Positions 1 through 9,342 are shown, counted from the first letter of the stretch. The stretch: DNA of 64,000 nucleotides from Chloroflexota bacterium (GCA_017993775.1 JAGOMA010000022.1:1-64000); one strand, 5' to 3'. Notes: generated by a model from the letters alone, not told the origin. Translations and numbers: made by a program.

Positions 1-4
1 CCCC

Positions 5-1513
5 CTACACCTTATACAACAAATCCAAATACCGCTTCAACATATCGCCGACCACGCCGCGGGCGGGCAGGCTCGCGGCCATGCCGTACACCGGCGCGAG
101 GCCGGATTCGGCTTGTGGATTGGCCTTCACAAAGGCCACCGCTTCGCGCAAATCAGCGATTAAGCGCTCCTTCACCCCGGGCTGCGTGTGCAAATTGGTC
201 ACCATGATGTGAATGCACGACGGTTTGTGCAGCCCGTTTAGACTCCATCCCCTCTGGCCCAATCGATCCATCACCCGATAAATGTCGAAGTTGTCCGAGG
301 TGAAGGCGATGATGAACAGCGGATCGCCCAGCACGCGCAGGTCGGGCAGGGCTTCGATTTCGCGGCGGATGAACTGCGCCGTCTCCAGAATGCGCCGCGT
401 CCGCTCCAGGTAGCCATCCTGGCCGATGCTGACCAGCGCCGCCCAGGTCGCGGCGGCGGCCGCGCCCGGCCGACTGCCGGCCATGCTGGGCGAAAAATAC
501 ATGCCGCCCGGCCAATCCGTCACCACAAAATATTGGTAGCGGCGCAGTTCCGGCGTGCGGTACAGCACCACCGACGAGCCTTTGGCCGCCAGCCCGTACT
601 TGTGCGTGTCGGCCGACATGGAGGTGACGCCGGGCAGGCGGAAATCGAAGGGCGGCAGGTGGTAGCCCAACTTTTCGGCCCACGGCAGCACAAAGCCGCC
701 GACGCAGGCATCGACATGGAAACCAATGCCCGCCTCCTGCGCCAGCGCCGACATTTCGCTGATGGGATCGATCATGCCGTGGGGGAAGGTGGGCGCGGAG
801 CCGACCATGGCGATGGTGTTTTTGTTGATGGCGTTTTTGGCGGCGATCCAATCGGCGCGGAAATGGTCGTCGACGGGGATGTGGACCAGCTTGAGGCCGA
901 AGTAGTGGGCGGCTTTGTCGAAGGCGGCGTGGGCGGTGACCGGGGCGATCACTTCTGGCTGGGTGATGCCTTTGGTCTCACGCGCCCAGTCGCGGTAGGT
1001 CTTCATGGCCATGAGGATGCTTTCCGTGCCGCCGGAGGTCAGCGTGCCGCAGATGTCGTCGGGGGTGTGGGCTGCGCCGAGCATGTCGGCGGTCATGGCG
1101 ACCACTTCGGCCTCGAATTTGCTGGCGCTGGGCCAGACGTGGGCGTGCAGGGCGTTGCTGGCGGCGGCCAGGTTGGCGGCCTGGTTGAGAAATTGGATGT
1201 GGTCGTCGTCGCCGTAGAAGACCGCGCCGGAGACGTAGCCCTCTTTCCAGCGCGCTTCTTCGCGGTGGGTCAGGGTGTGGATGTCGGCCAGGATGTCGGC
1301 GGGGGCACGGCCGTTTTCCGGCAGCCGCGCATAACTGGCAAATTCGCCCCGGTAGGGTTTCAGTTCATGCTCCAGGTCGGCCATGATGGCCGCGTACTCC
1401 TGCTCCAACCGCCGGTTGACGAAGGGGATGGCCTTCAGCGGCTTTTCCACTGCCCCGACAAGGCGGGGATTCAGGCGTTCAATTTGGCTGAGGATGATGT
1501 TTTTCAGGTTCAT
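5..1513 (-). CDS. Sphingosine-1-phosphate-lyase-like PLP-dependent decarboxylase/aldehyde-lyase
   Basis: A 502-residue group II PLP-dependent decarboxylase-fold enzyme. The cofactor lysine is in [17 protein letters not shown] (about residue 304), the signature that sets sphingosine-1-phosphate lyases apart from glutamate and tyrosine decarboxylases. Upstream [19 protein letters not shown] is the phosphate-binding turn and HVDACVGGF holds the ring-stacking Asp. Eukaryotic S1P lyase cleaves phosphosphingosine to a fatty aldehyde and phosphoethanolamine; the bacterial substrate cannot be read from sequence. There is no N-terminal membrane helix, so the protein is probably cytosolic. The ATG is preceded by a weak Shine-Dalgarno. 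It lies 87 bp downstream of pepC on the same strand. The stop codon falls at the extreme window edge. Family assignment is firm, substrate is inferred. Confidence 0.85.
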   Translation of the reverse strand: MNLKNIILSQIERLNPRLVGAVEKPLKAIPFVNRRLEQEYAAIMADLEHELKPYRGEFASYARLPENGRAPADILADIHTLTHREEARWKEGYVSGAVFYGDDDHIQFLNQAANLAAASNALHAHVWPSASKFEAEVVAMTADMLGAAHTPDDICGTLTSGGTESILMAMKTYRDWARETKGITQPEVIAPVTAHAAFDKAAHYFGLKLVHIPVDDHFRADWIAAKNAINKNTIAMVGSAPTFPHGMIDPISEMSALAQEAGIGFHVDACVGGFVLPWAEKLGYHLPPFDFRLPGVTSMSADTHKYGLAAKGSSVVLYRTPELRRYQYFVVTDWPGGMYFSPSMAGSRPGAAAAATWAALVSIGQDGYLERTRRILETAQFIRREIEALPDLRVLGDPLFIIAFTSDNFDIYRVMDRLGQRGWSLNGLHKPSCIHIMVTNLHTQPGVKERLIADLREAVAFVKANPQAESGLAPVYGMAASLPARGVVGDMLKRYLDLLYKV

Positions 1514-1523
1514 AGGTCACTCT

Positions 1524-1597
1524 TTCCCTCTCCCCGGCCCTCTCCCAGAGGGAGAGGGAGTTGGACTTCCCCTCCCAGAGGGAGGGGATTGAGGGGA
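1524..1597. repeat. Two G/C-polypurine hairpins between genes
   Basis: The short gap between pepC and the lyase gene holds two nested inverted repeats: CCCTCTCCC/GGGAGAGGG and CCCCTCCC/GGGAGGGG, each with a tiny loop. No T-run follows, so this is an intergenic hairpin element rather than a clear intrinsic terminator. Confidence 0.6.
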
Positions 1598-1600
1598 GGG

Positions 1601-2956
1601 CTAAGCCGCTGCCAGTGCGCCCATCGGGTCCCAGGGCGGCAGGCGGGTGGGTTTGGTTTCCAGGATGGGCAGGAGTTCGGCCGGGACGTACTGCTTATCG
1701 ACGGCGATTTCGTACATGTACTCGTCGAACCAGGCGTCGCTCATGACCATGTAGCCCTTCTCGCCGAAGGCATCGCCCCAACTGTTTTCCACGCGCCATT
1801 TAGTGGCACGGCCGTTCTCGTCCAAATCTACGCCGGTAAAGACCATCGCGTGGGTCATCACGCTGTGGCCGTAGAGCACGCGCTCCGTTTTGTCGGCGGT
1901 GAAGGGCGTGCCGTAGAGCAGTTCATAGTCGTAGGTGCGCGTGTCCATGATGCCCAGATCGCGCTCCAACATCTTGCCCACGTCGCAGCCAAACCAGACT
2001 GGCTTGCCCGCTTTGATCATCTCTACGGCCGCCTGCTTGAAGACTTCCATTTCCACGTTCAGGTAGCGGATGATGTCGCCTTCGACGACGTTGCCCAGGT
2101 AGTCGATGGTGTAGAGGGCGTTGAACGGCTTGTCGGGCGTGGGGCAGTGGATCAGGCAGGCCATGTCGTCGAGGTTGTAGGGGCTGTAGCGCTGGTAGAA
2201 TTCCTGGGGGGTCAGACGGCCGTCGCGGTGAAAGTTGCCATCCTTATCGCGCCACTGCCATTCAAACGACTGCGGCGGCTCGCCCAGGTGGATGGCCACC
2301 ATGCGGTAAATCACGGCCATCATTTCTACTTTGAGGGTGCGCAGCGCGGTTTCGGTAGCGCCATTGGCGTGCATCCGGCGCAGTTCGGCGGCAAATTCGC
2401 GCAGTTTGGCGGTGATCAGCCAGTTCATGTAGCGCGAATTGGTGCTGCTTTCGGCTTCCGGCATGACGGTTTTGGGCACGACGCCGTACTTTTTGATGAG
2501 GTTGACGAACATATCCCACTGGCCGCCGTCCTGGATGGGGTCTTTGAGCAGGTGGGTGAGCAAACGGCCGTCTACCGGCTCATCGGCCGTGCGGATAATG
2601 CTTTCCAGAAAGAAATTCGATTTTTCGATCTTGTCCCAGAACATGGCGTAGGTTTGCGACAGTTCAAACTTTTCTACGCCCAATTTTTCCATCGCCGTCA
2701 CGCGGAATAGATTCAGCCCGGCGAATACCCAGCAGCGGCCGCTGGCCTTTTGCGCGGTGATGTCGTTGCTGTGCAGGGTGTGGGAAAAGGTGTGGTCGGT
2801 GCCGGCGACGACGTCGCGGTTGGTGGCCACGGCGTGGATGTTGTTCTTGGTGACGGCGTTGCGGGCCACGCGGTTTTTGGGGTCGGCCTGGAAGTGATCG
2901 TGGAATTGTTGGGCGTGGGTGGGGGTGATAACGGCCGTTTGCGGGTAAGTGGTCAT
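1601..2956 (-). CDS. pepC: Aminopeptidase C (bleomycin hydrolase family, peptidase C1B)
   Basis: A 451-residue cytosolic cysteine aminopeptidase that trims N-terminal residues from peptides, normally as a barrel-shaped hexamer. The catalytic triad is visible: Cys in ASGRCWVFAGLN (about residue 73), His in MTHAMVFTGVD (about 368) and Asn in VENSWGDAFG (about 390). Length fits PepC/bleomycin hydrolase (440-460). In this family the last residues reach into the active site and set exopeptidase specificity; this one ends DPMGALAAA. Start chosen because AAGGAG lies 9 nt before the ATG. A 180-bp gap separates it from feoB. Confidence 0.93.
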   Translation of the reverse strand: MTTYPQTAVITPTHAQQFHDHFQADPKNRVARNAVTKNNIHAVATNRDVVAGTDHTFSHTLHSNDITAQKASGRCWVFAGLNLFRVTAMEKLGVEKFELSQTYAMFWDKIEKSNFFLESIIRTADEPVDGRLLTHLLKDPIQDGGQWDMFVNLIKKYGVVPKTVMPEAESSTNSRYMNWLITAKLREFAAELRRMHANGATETALRTLKVEMMAVIYRMVAIHLGEPPQSFEWQWRDKDGNFHRDGRLTPQEFYQRYSPYNLDDMACLIHCPTPDKPFNALYTIDYLGNVVEGDIIRYLNVEMEVFKQAAVEMIKAGKPVWFGCDVGKMLERDLGIMDTRTYDYELLYGTPFTADKTERVLYGHSVMTHAMVFTGVDLDENGRATKWRVENSWGDAFGEKGYMVMSDAWFDEYMYEIAVDKQYVPAELLPILETKPTRLPPWDPMGALAAA

Positions 2957-3058
2957 TGTGTTTGCTCCTTGATGGGTTTATCGGGCGGCCAGCTGCCGGC
3001 CAGCCGCCGATTCGTTTGGTGGATTTTAGCAATTCCTGGGGAAAAAGAAATCTATGGA

Positions 3059-3124
3059 TGCGTGATGCGTAATGCGTGAGGCGTGCGTTCTCTCTGGATC
3101 ACGCATCACGCATCACGCATCACG
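3059..3124. repeat. Octamer tandem arrays forming a long hairpin
   Basis: Three degenerate copies of GCGTGATG-like octamers (3059-3084) face an array of CATCACG copies (3100-3124) across a short spacer, giving a potential stem of about 20 bp. It sits in the gap between pepC and the membrane half of feoB and may end or stabilise the iron-operon transcript. There is no T-run. Confidence 0.6.
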
Positions 3125-3136
3125 GGTGTTTACCAC

Positions 3137-4564
3137 CTACCCGGCAAACAAGCGCCAAATCTGCGCCACGAAAAAGGTAATGATGAACCCCATCGCCAAC
3201 GGCATCAGGGCGGCCACGGCCGTCCACTTTTTGCTGCCCGTTTCCTTGTAGATGGTGTAGATGGTGGTCGAGCAGGGATTGTGGATGAGCGAGAAGAGCA
3301 TGAGGTTAACGGCCGTTAGCAGCGTCCAGCCGCCCGCCGTAAACAGCGACATATAATCCGATGTGGACTGCGCGTTGAACATCACGCCCGCGCCCGCGCC
3401 GCCGTTCACGCCGGTCATCAGCACCGTCAGCATCAGCACCGTCGGAATCACAATCTCATTGGCCGGGATCGCCACCACGTAAGCCAGCAAAATGACGCCG
3501 TTCAGGCCGATGAGAATGCCCAGCGGGTTCAGGAAGTTGATGAGGTATTCGGCCAGACTTGTGCCGCTGATGGTGATATTGGCGATCAGCCAGATGGCCG
3601 CGCCGGCCGGCAAAGCGAACACGATAGCCCGCCACAGCACGTAGATGGTGCGGTCGATTAACGACGTGTAGATGGTGCGCCACACCTGTGGCGGCCGGTA
3701 GGGCGGCAGTTCCAGGCTGAAGGTAGACACCTCGCCGCGCAGCACAGTGCGTGACAAACTCCAGGACACCACAAAGCTCAATACCACGCCCAGCATGGCA
3801 ATGCCCACCACCGCCAGCGCAGAAATAATGCCGGCCAGATAAGCCGGGACCAGTCCGCCAATGAACACCGTGGCGATGAGGATTTGGGTGGGCCAACGGC
3901 CGTTGCACAGCGCAAAATTGTTCGTGATGATCGCAATCAGCCGCTCGCGCGGGCTGTCAATGATCCGCGTCGCCACCACCCCGGCGGCGTTGCAGCCAAA
4001 GCCCATCATCATACTCAGGGCCTGTTTGCCATGCGCGCCAGATTTGTGGAAGATGTTGTCCAGATTAAAAGCCATGCGCGGCAGGTACCCAAAATCTTCC
4101 AGCAGCGTAAACAACGGGAAGAAAATAGCCATCGGCGGCAGCATTACACTGACCACCCAGGCCGTCGCCAGGTACATGCCGTCAATCAGCAGCCCAGAAA
4201 TCCACCAGGGCAGGCCAACAGCGTTGGCTACATTGTGCAAAAAGGGAACCATCGTATCGATCAGGATGGAAGCCAGAAATTGCGAGGGGTAGTTGGCCCC
4301 GGTGATGGTCAGCCAGAAAACCAGCGTAAACAGCAAAATCATCATGGGGAAACCCCACGTGCGGCTGGTGACCAGCCGGTCAATGGTCCGGTCCAGGTCA
4401 AAACGGGGCTTTTCATCCGGCCGGGTCACAGCCCGGTCGGCCAGGCGGGCGGCGTCGGTGTAAATATCTTCCATCAGCCGATCATGAAAGTCGCGGCCGA
4501 TTTGCCAGCGCAGGGATTCGGCCGTTTTTAAGATATCGGTACTCGTTAGATTATCAGTAGTCAT
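3137..4564 (-). CDS. feoB: Ferrous iron transport protein B, membrane (Gate/FeoB_C) subunit
   Basis: This is the transmembrane half of FeoB as a separate 475-residue protein. It begins with the cytosolic linker typical of FeoB just before the first helix ([20 protein letters not shown]) and continues with Gate and FeoB_C segments: [29 protein letters not shown] and the C-terminal [20 protein letters not shown] longer reading starts at 4582, but an ATG at 4564 has GGAAGGA 8 nt upstream and is the better start. The GTPase half lies immediately upstream, so the two are co-translated neighbours. Both halves are intact, so this is a natural split rather than a frameshift. Confidence 0.9.
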   Translation of the reverse strand: MTTDNLTSTDILKTAESLRWQIGRDFHDRLMEDIYTDAARLADRAVTRPDEKPRFDLDRTIDRLVTSRTWGFPMMILLFTLVFWLTITGANYPSQFLASILIDTMVPFLHNVANAVGLPWWISGLLIDGMYLATAWVVSVMLPPMAIFFPLFTLLEDFGYLPRMAFNLDNIFHKSGAHGKQALSMMMGFGCNAAGVVATRIIDSPRERLIAIITNNFALCNGRWPTQILIATVFIGGLVPAYLAGIISALAVVGIAMLGVVLSFVVSWSLSRTVLRGEVSTFSLELPPYRPPQVWRTIYTSLIDRTIYVLWRAIVFALPAGAAIWLIANITISGTSLAEYLINFLNPLGILIGLNGVILLAYVVAIPANEIVIPTVLMLTVLMTGVNGGAGAGVMFNAQSTSDYMSLFTAGGWTLLTAVNLMLFSLIHNPCSTTIYTIYKETGSKKWTAVAALMPLAMGFIITFFVAQIWRLFAG

Positions 4565-4583
4565 GGTTATTTTTCCTTCCATC

Positions 4584-5453
4584 TCAGGCCGGTTCCAGGT
4601 GAATCGTCAGGTCTTGCCTGGCTTCCGGTTCCTGGCGCTGCAGATCGCCTAATTCGCCGCTGCGGATGGCGTCGGCGATGCGCTGGTCGCCGTCCAGCAG
4701 GCGCAGGGCTACCCAGCGGGCGTTGGGCACGTTGGGGAAGGCGGTCTCTATTTGGGCCACCAGTGTTTCCAGAGCTGATTGGATGGTCGCTGATTCTGTT
4801 TTAACACGGTGCGGTTTGCAAACAGTTTGCCCCGTCGCCACTTCGCTGACGGCTTGCAGCAGCGCATCCAGTCCTTCGCCCTGGCGCGCGGCCGTGGGCA
4901 CTACCGGCACGCCCAAATCCCGCGCCAGCCGCCGGTCATCCACGGTGATGCCGTGACGGCGCGCCTCGTCGATCAGGTTCAGGCAGATGACGGCGCGGTC
5001 GGTAATTTCCAGCACTTGCAGCGCCAGATTCAGATTGCGCTCCAGCCGCGTGGCATCCACCACGATAATCGTCACGTCCGGCTGGCCGAAGAGGATGAAA
5101 TCGCGGGCTACCTCCTCGTCCAGGCTGGTGGAGAGCAGAGAGTACGTACCGGGCAAATCGACAATTTTGTAGCGTTTGTCGCCATAGCTGTAGCCGCCTT
5201 CGGCGCGGGTCACTGTTTTGCCCGGCCAGTTGCCGGTGTGCTGGCGCAGGCCGGTCAGGGCATTAAAGACGGTGCTTTTGCCGGTGTTCGGATTGCCGGC
5301 CAGGGCAATGACGTAATCCCAATCGGTCATATCGACGCCCAGCTTGAGCAGATTACCGGCGTTGTGCGCCGGGCAGGTGGCGCATCCGGCGGCAGCGGCG
5401 GCGGGAGATTGGAGATTGGAGATGGGAGATGGGAGATTTTTCTTGTCATTCAT
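4584..5453 (-). CDS. feoB: FeoB GTPase (G-domain plus GDI-like helical) subunit
   Basis: A 289-residue soluble GTPase half of FeoB. G1 is [15 protein letters not shown]3 is DLPGTYSL, G4 is [11 protein letters not shown] and G5-like is [11 protein letters not shown]; a helical region follows ([12 protein letters not shown]). It should associate with the membrane subunit encoded next and power or gate Fe(II) uptake. The N-terminus carries CATCPAHN, a paired-cysteine motif that could sense metal or redox state. The first 15 or so residues (SPISNLQSP) are encoded by a heptamer repeat that elsewhere is intergenic, so the native start may once have been further in. Confidence 0.92.
   Translation of the reverse strand: MNDKKNLPSPISNLQSPAAAAAGCATCPAHNAGNLLKLGVDMTDWDYVIALAGNPNTGKSTVFNALTGLRQHTGNWPGKTVTRAEGGYSYGDKRYKIVDLPGTYSLLSTSLDEEVARDFILFGQPDVTIIVVDATRLERNLNLALQVLEITDRAVICLNLIDEARRHGITVDDRRLARDLGVPVVPTAARQGEGLDALLQAVSEVATGQTVCKPHRVKTESATIQSALETLVAQIETAFPNVPNARWVALRLLDGDQRIADAIRSGELGDLQRQEPEARQDLTIHLEPA
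5404..5438. repeat. Five tandem GGAGATT/G heptamers inside the feoB GTPase 5' end
   Basis: Five contiguous copies of the heptamer GGAGATT or GGAGATG. Read on the minus strand they encode SPISNLQSP near the N-terminus of the FeoB GTPase. The same heptamer occurs at 36485-36512 and 47264-47278. Confidence 0.85.
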
Positions 5454-5470
5454 GTTGTTTGGTTCCTTGC

Positions 5471-6523
5471 TCAGCGTTGCCCTTCGGGCTGCGGTTTGCG
5501 GATGCGGATCAGGCTGGCCTGTTCGTGGCGCAGGGCGATGAGGGCATCGCGGATGATGTAGGCGGTGGGGTCGCCGCTGGGGCTGCGCATTTCGGCTTTG
5601 ATTTTGGTGCCGGGCAGGATGCCCAGGTCCATGAAGCGGCGGCGTTCAGCCCCGCGGCATTTGTTGGCGATGCCCACCACTTCGGCGTACGCGCCGATGG
5701 GCAGGCGGTTCAGGGTATCAGAGTCGGGCGACAGGGGGTCTTCGGTGTCCTGTTCTACCGTCACGGGTTCAGCCACCACGGAGATGTTGGCGGCCAGCAT
5801 GGGCGCCAGCAGGTGTTCATCGCCGTTGGCCCAAAAGCGCACCCGTTCGCTGCTAATTTCGATGATGCGTACCGGCATGCCCGGATACAGCCCTTCAGCG
5901 ACAAGTTGGGCGTAGACGATGGCCGGCTCGTCTTCTAAGTGGACGATGCGACCGGGCGTGCCCAGCGGCAGTTTGGTGAGCGGCTGCCCGCCGTGCGACA
6001 CGAGCTGGCCGCTGGCCGTGGGAATGGGGTCGCCGTGGGGATCGTAGATGGGGTTGCCCAATTGGGTGGCGAGTTCGTCTACCTGCTGGGGCGTGAGGGC
6101 GTGTTCCAGGCGTTCGGCACGGCCGTGCCATTCTGCTTCCTCAAAGCCGGTTTCTTCGGCCAGGTAATGTTCCCACAGCCGGTGGGCGCGGATGATGTGC
6201 AGGGCGGCTTCGCGCCCGGCGGGCGTCAGGTGAATGTCGCCATCCAGGGTGCTGACGAATTTGTTGGTTTCCATGGCGCTGAGTAGTTGGGCCGTGTTGT
6301 CGAGGCTGGCATGGATGACCCCGGCGATGCTTTCCAGGGTGGGGCGGCGGCCTTTCATCTCGCATTTGTAGATGTGTTTGAGGGCGTCTTCGCTTTGCAC
6401 GCGCTCGTTGAGGTGGCGGGCGTGCTGCCAGCGCGCCCAGAGACCGCGTTCAGGCCAGAAGAGTACGGCCGTTAACCCTAGCAATCCGGTGGCAGTGGAC
6501 AGGGCAATGAGTGGATCAGGCAT
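5471..6523 (-). CDS. Membrane-anchored DtxR-type metalloregulator fused to FeoA-like domains
   Basis: A 350-residue protein. Residues about 5-24 form a hydrophobic helix (LIALSTATGLLGLTAVLFW). A DtxR-like winged helix follows (ALKHIYKCEMKGRRPTLESIAGVI through HLTPAGREAALHIIRAHRLWEHYL), then the dimerisation segment and two FeoA/SH3-like modules near 190-240 and 270-345 (FMDLGILPGTKIKAEMRSP). It probably senses Fe(II) or Mn(II) and represses the downstream feoB genes, while the FeoA-like modules may contact the transporter. First gene of the iron unit, 17 bp before feoB. An N-terminal membrane helix on a DtxR protein is unusual; it could allow regulator and transporter to meet at the membrane. 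Confidence 0.85.
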   Translation of the reverse strand: MPDPLIALSTATGLLGLTAVLFWPERGLWARWQHARHLNERVQSEDALKHIYKCEMKGRRPTLESIAGVIHASLDNTAQLLSAMETNKFVSTLDGDIHLTPAGREAALHIIRAHRLWEHYLAEETGFEEAEWHGRAERLEHALTPQQVDELATQLGNPIYDPHGDPIPTASGQLVSHGGQPLTKLPLGTPGRIVHLEDEPAIVYAQLVAEGLYPGMPVRIIEISSERVRFWANGDEHLLAPMLAANISVVAEPVTVEQDTEDPLSPDSDTLNRLPIGAYAEVVGIANKCRGAERRRFMDLGILPGTKIKAEMRSPSGDPTAYIIRDALIALRHEQASLIRIRKPQPEGQR

Positions 6524-6546
6524 ATCAAGATTCCTTATGACGATAA

Positions 6547-6571
6547 TTTAGGTGCGTCTAAATAATTATTT
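6547..6571. promoter_or_regulatory. Candidate metal-regulator operator before the iron operon
   Basis: TTTAGGTGCGTCTAAA (6547-6562) is an imperfect palindrome with TTTAG/CTAAA arms, like MntR/IdeR-family boxes. It overlaps a perfect 12-bp palindrome AAATAATTATTT (6560-6571). Both lie just downstream of the predicted promoter and before the DtxR-like gene. Confidence 0.6.
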
Positions 6572-6582
6572 GCACGTTTAGA

Positions 6583-6610
6583 ATTTTAGTCGGAAAGTGG
6601 GGCTTGTCAA
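6583..6610 (-). promoter_or_regulatory. Promoter of the iron-uptake operon
   Basis: Reading the minus strand, a perfect TTGACA (6605-6610) is followed after 16 nt by TAAAAT (6583-6588). Transcription would begin near 6576, placing the palindromic operator within the first 30 transcribed bases. Confidence 0.6.
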
Positions 6611-6644
6611 GTGGGGGTGTGGGAGGAACGGCCGTTTGGCTTGA

Positions 6645-7256
6645 TTATTGGCGGTTGCGATAGAGGTTGGGGTCAACGGCCGTGGCCATGGCCCGGACAT
6701 CCAACTGGCCGCCTAAAAACTGATTTATTTTTTGGGCTTCGGCTTCCGGCGCGGCCAGAATATCGCTGTAATGGCAGTAGAGGACTGCCATGTTGGGTTG
6801 TGCGGCCAGCCAGGTTTCCACCTGCTGCAGGTGTTTCTCGAACAGCGCGCTCATTTGCGCGTCATCCATGGCGGCAGGGTCTTCGCCGCGATGGATGAGC
6901 ATTTTGCGCTGCGAGGCCAGGATTTCGGGCATGTTCCGTCGGATAAAGACAATGCGGTATTTGTAGTTGGGCGGCAGGTGTTTGAGCAAGGCGGAAATCA
7001 CTTTGATGCTTTTGCCAACAGCGTCGGAAACCCAGTCTGTGTCGCCTTTGTCGAGCTTTTTAATGCGCTCAAATTCGTAATATCCCTTGGGGTTATCTTT
7101 ATCGGCCGAGCGGATGTTATCGGTGAGTGGGGGGATGCCCCCGGCTTCAATCATTTTCATCATCATCGAGGTGCCGGACCGCGGCAGACCGGAGACGACG
7201 GTGATAATTTCGGCGTTTGCTGGGCGATTGCGGAAGATATTTTTGAAGAAACTCAT
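6645..7256 (-). CDS. Sulfotransferase-family P-loop protein
   Basis: A 203-residue protein with a 5'-phosphosulfate-binding-type loop VVSGLPRSGTSMMMKM at residues 20-35, the PAPS-binding signature of sulfotransferase-family proteins, followed by YRIVFIRRNMPEILASQRKML, which matches the 3'-phosphate-binding strand-helix. The C-terminal helix (EAEAQKINQFLGGQLD) is family-typical. It is shorter than most characterised enzymes and the acceptor cannot be predicted. AGGA lies 7-9 nt before the ATG. It is divergent from the response-regulator gene, with a large hairpin between them. Confidence 0.8.
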   Translation of the reverse strand: MSFFKNIFRNRPANAEIITVVSGLPRSGTSMMMKMIEAGGIPPLTDNIRSADKDNPKGYYEFERIKKLDKGDTDWVSDAVGKSIKVISALLKHLPPNYKYRIVFIRRNMPEILASQRKMLIHRGEDPAAMDDAQMSALFEKHLQQVETWLAAQPNMAVLYCHYSDILAAPEAEAQKINQFLGGQLDVRAMATAVDPNLYRNRQ

Positions 7257-7305
7257 GGGGTTTTCCTATCTCAGTTCTGTAAGCGGTTAAATTTTCGTTA
7301 CTATA

Positions 7306-7368
7306 AAGACCCCAAGGGGTTGGCTCCTGGGGATTTGGATTAGTTGGGTACCAAACCCTTGGGGTCTT
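7306..7368. repeat. Long intergenic hairpin, AAGACCCCAAGGG family
   Basis: Eighteen-base arms (7306-7323 and 7351-7368) pair with a single mismatch across a 27-nt loop. The arms relate to hairpins at 9343-9369 and 34157-34190. It lies in the 296-bp divergent gap before the response regulator; the rest of that gap is AT-rich and holds no gene I can see. Confidence 0.75.
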
Positions 7369-7552
7369 GCCAGAGAAACCTGAACAATTTTAATATTTTA
7401 ACGCAATTTTTACAGGCATGAATGGTAAAAGGCCTTTTAATTCAATGAATATTGGCTGATAGACAATCTTTTAGGACTTTTGGCAGGATTATCGAATTGC
7501 CAATTTAGTGCTACACTCTGTTTTGGAATCTTTTTGCTTAAGGAGTTGACTT

Positions 7553-7936
7553 GTGACCTGGTCTGTATTGGTAGTAGATGACGAACCCATGACGCGCACG
7601 CTGCTTCAGTTAATGTTGGCTCCTGCTGACTGTGAAGTTGTAGAAGCGGAAGATGGTTTGGATGCTCTGGAAAAAATTGAGCAGAATATGCCGGATGTGC
7701 TCGTTTTGGATGTGATGATGCCCAGAATGGACGGTATAACGCTGTGTCGGGTATTGCGGGAAGAATCGAGAACGGCCGTACTACCCATCATTCTCCTCAG
7801 CGCCAAAACAAACCCTGAATCTGTGCAAGAAGGCTTGTTGGCCGGGGCCAATAAGTATCTGACCAAGCCGGTAGCCCGGCACGACCTGGTAGCCAGTATT
7901 GAAGAAGTAATGGCCGCCACGGCCGTTCGTCGATAA
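7553..7936 (+). CDS. Single-domain response regulator (receiver domain only)
   Basis: A 127-residue CheY-like receiver with no output domain. Acidic pocket VDDEP, phospho-acceptor Asp in DVLVLDVMMPRMDG, switch Ser in ILLSAKT and Lys in YLTKPV are all present, so it should be phosphorylatable. The start is GTG with AAGGAG 7 nt upstream. No histidine kinase is adjacent, so the partner is elsewhere; such proteins commonly relay phosphate or bind a target protein. It converges on argH with an 8-bp gap. Confidence 0.93.
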   Translation: MTWSVLVVDDEPMTRTLLQLMLAPADCEVVEAEDGLDALEKIEQNMPDVLVLDVMMPRMDGITLCRVLREESRTAVLPIILLSAKTNPESVQEGLLAGANKYLTKPVARHDLVASIEEVMAATAVRR

Positions 7937-7944
7937 GCCGCTGG

Positions 7945-9321
7945 TTACTTCTCGAGCAGCGCCTGCCGGGCGGCTTTAAGCTGCGCCTCTAGCGCCTCCG
8001 GCGCTGTGCCGCCGATCATGCGCCGCGATGCCAGCGAGGCTGTAAAGTCAAAAACGGCCGTCACGCCATCCCCTAATTCCGCGCTTACCGTTTGGAAATC
8101 GGCCGTTGTCAGGTCGGTTAACAACACCCCCTTTTCTTCCGCCAACTGCACCACAGACCCAACGATGTGATGCGCCTGCCGGAACGGCATCCCCCGTTTT
8201 ACCAAATAATCAGCCAGATCAGTCGCCAGCAGCCCTGGTTCCAACTGCGCCGCCATGCGTTCCGGGCGAATTTTCAACGTCCGGATCAATCCCGTCATGA
8301 CCGGCAGGGCCAGCGCCAGGGTATCGAAGGCGTCAAAAACCGGCTCTTTGTCCTCTTGCAAATCCTTGTCGTAGGTTGATGGCAATCCTTTTAGCGTCGT
8401 CAACAAACCGACCAAGTTGCCAATCAACCGGCCGCTTTTACCGCGGGTTAGCTCCAGGGTGTCCGGGTTCTTTTTCTGGGGCATGATGCTGGAACCTGTC
8501 GCATAGGCGTCGTCTACGGCCACAAAGCCAAACTCGGCGCTGCTGAACAGGACCAATTGTTCCGACAAGCGACTCAGGTGCAAGCCGGTCAGGGCGGCGG
8601 CGTAGAGAAAATCGGCGGCAAAGTCGCGGTCGGAAACGGCGTCCAGGCTGTTGGGAGCCACGGCCGTAAACCCCAACGCCTGCGCCAGCGCCTGCCGGTC
8701 CACCGGGAAAGCGGTTCCGGCCAGCGCCGCCGAACCGAGGGGCAGAACGGCCGTGCGCGCCTGCGCCTGCGCCCATCGTTCCTGATCCCGCTGCAAAGGC
8801 CAGAAGTGAGACAGCGCCCAATGTCCCCAGGTGATGGGTTGGGCGTGCTGCAAGTGGGTGTAGCCAGGCATGGGCGTGGCCAAGTCGGCGGCGGCGCTGT
8901 CGGCCAGCGCCCGCTGTAGTTCGGCCAGATAAACGCGGAGTTGGTCGATGGCTCCCAGCGCCCACAGGCGGAAATCGGTGGCGATCTGGTCGTTGCGGCT
9001 GCGACCGGTGTGCAGTTTGCCACCTACCGCGCCCACAATTTCGGTCAGACGGCGTTCGACGGCCGTGTGAATGTCTTCATCTCCCGCCGCAAACGCAAAT
9101 GTGCCCCCGGCAAACTCAGCACGCACCTGTTCCAATCCGGCGATGATGGTTTTGGCTTCGGCCGGCGTCAGCACGCCCGCGCCAACCAATCCCTGCGCCC
9201 AGGCGATGCTGCCGGTGATGTCCTGGTCGTACAGCCGCCGGTCGAAGGGCAGGCTGTCGTGGTATTGGCGCACGAGTTCGGCCGTGGGTTTTTGGAAACG
9301 GCCACCCCATAATTTACTCAT
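7945..9321 (-). CDS. argH: Argininosuccinate lyase
   Basis: A 458-residue enzyme of the fumarase/aspartase superfamily that splits argininosuccinate into arginine and fumarate, the last step of arginine synthesis. N-terminal SKLWGGRF, HTGRSRNDQIATDFRLW and the signature loop GSSIMPQKKNPD identify it. Two ATGs are close together; the second (9321) is preferred because GGAG lies 8 nt before it and only 2 nt before the first. It is the last gene of the arginine run, after an ATPase gene. A T-hairpin terminator is not evident after it. Confidence 0.96.
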   Translation of the reverse strand: MSKLWGGRFQKPTAELVRQYHDSLPFDRRLYDQDITGSIAWAQGLVGAGVLTPAEAKTIIAGLEQVRAEFAGGTFAFAAGDEDIHTAVERRLTEIVGAVGGKLHTGRSRNDQIATDFRLWALGAIDQLRVYLAELQRALADSAAADLATPMPGYTHLQHAQPITWGHWALSHFWPLQRDQERWAQAQARTAVLPLGSAALAGTAFPVDRQALAQALGFTAVAPNSLDAVSDRDFAADFLYAAALTGLHLSRLSEQLVLFSSAEFGFVAVDDAYATGSSIMPQKKNPDTLELTRGKSGRLIGNLVGLLTTLKGLPSTYDKDLQEDKEPVFDAFDTLALALPVMTGLIRTLKIRPERMAAQLEPGLLATDLADYLVKRGMPFRQAHHIVGSVVQLAEEKGVLLTDLTTADFQTVSAELGDGVTAVFDFTASLASRRMIGGTAPEALEAQLKAARQALLEK

Positions 9322-9342
9322 TGTCATTCTCCAATTGCTTGA

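Noticed and set aside
533-2710. A 725-codon plus-strand open frame opposite the lyase and pepC genes
   Set aside because: It is the antisense shadow of two well-recognised enzymes, with low-complexity His/Gly/Val/Asp composition and no family motif. The same applies to 11059-12177 and 27191-28213.
3137-5453. feoB broken by a frameshift
   Set aside because: The membrane half has its own Shine-Dalgarno and ATG, both halves are complete, and split FeoB is a known arrangement.
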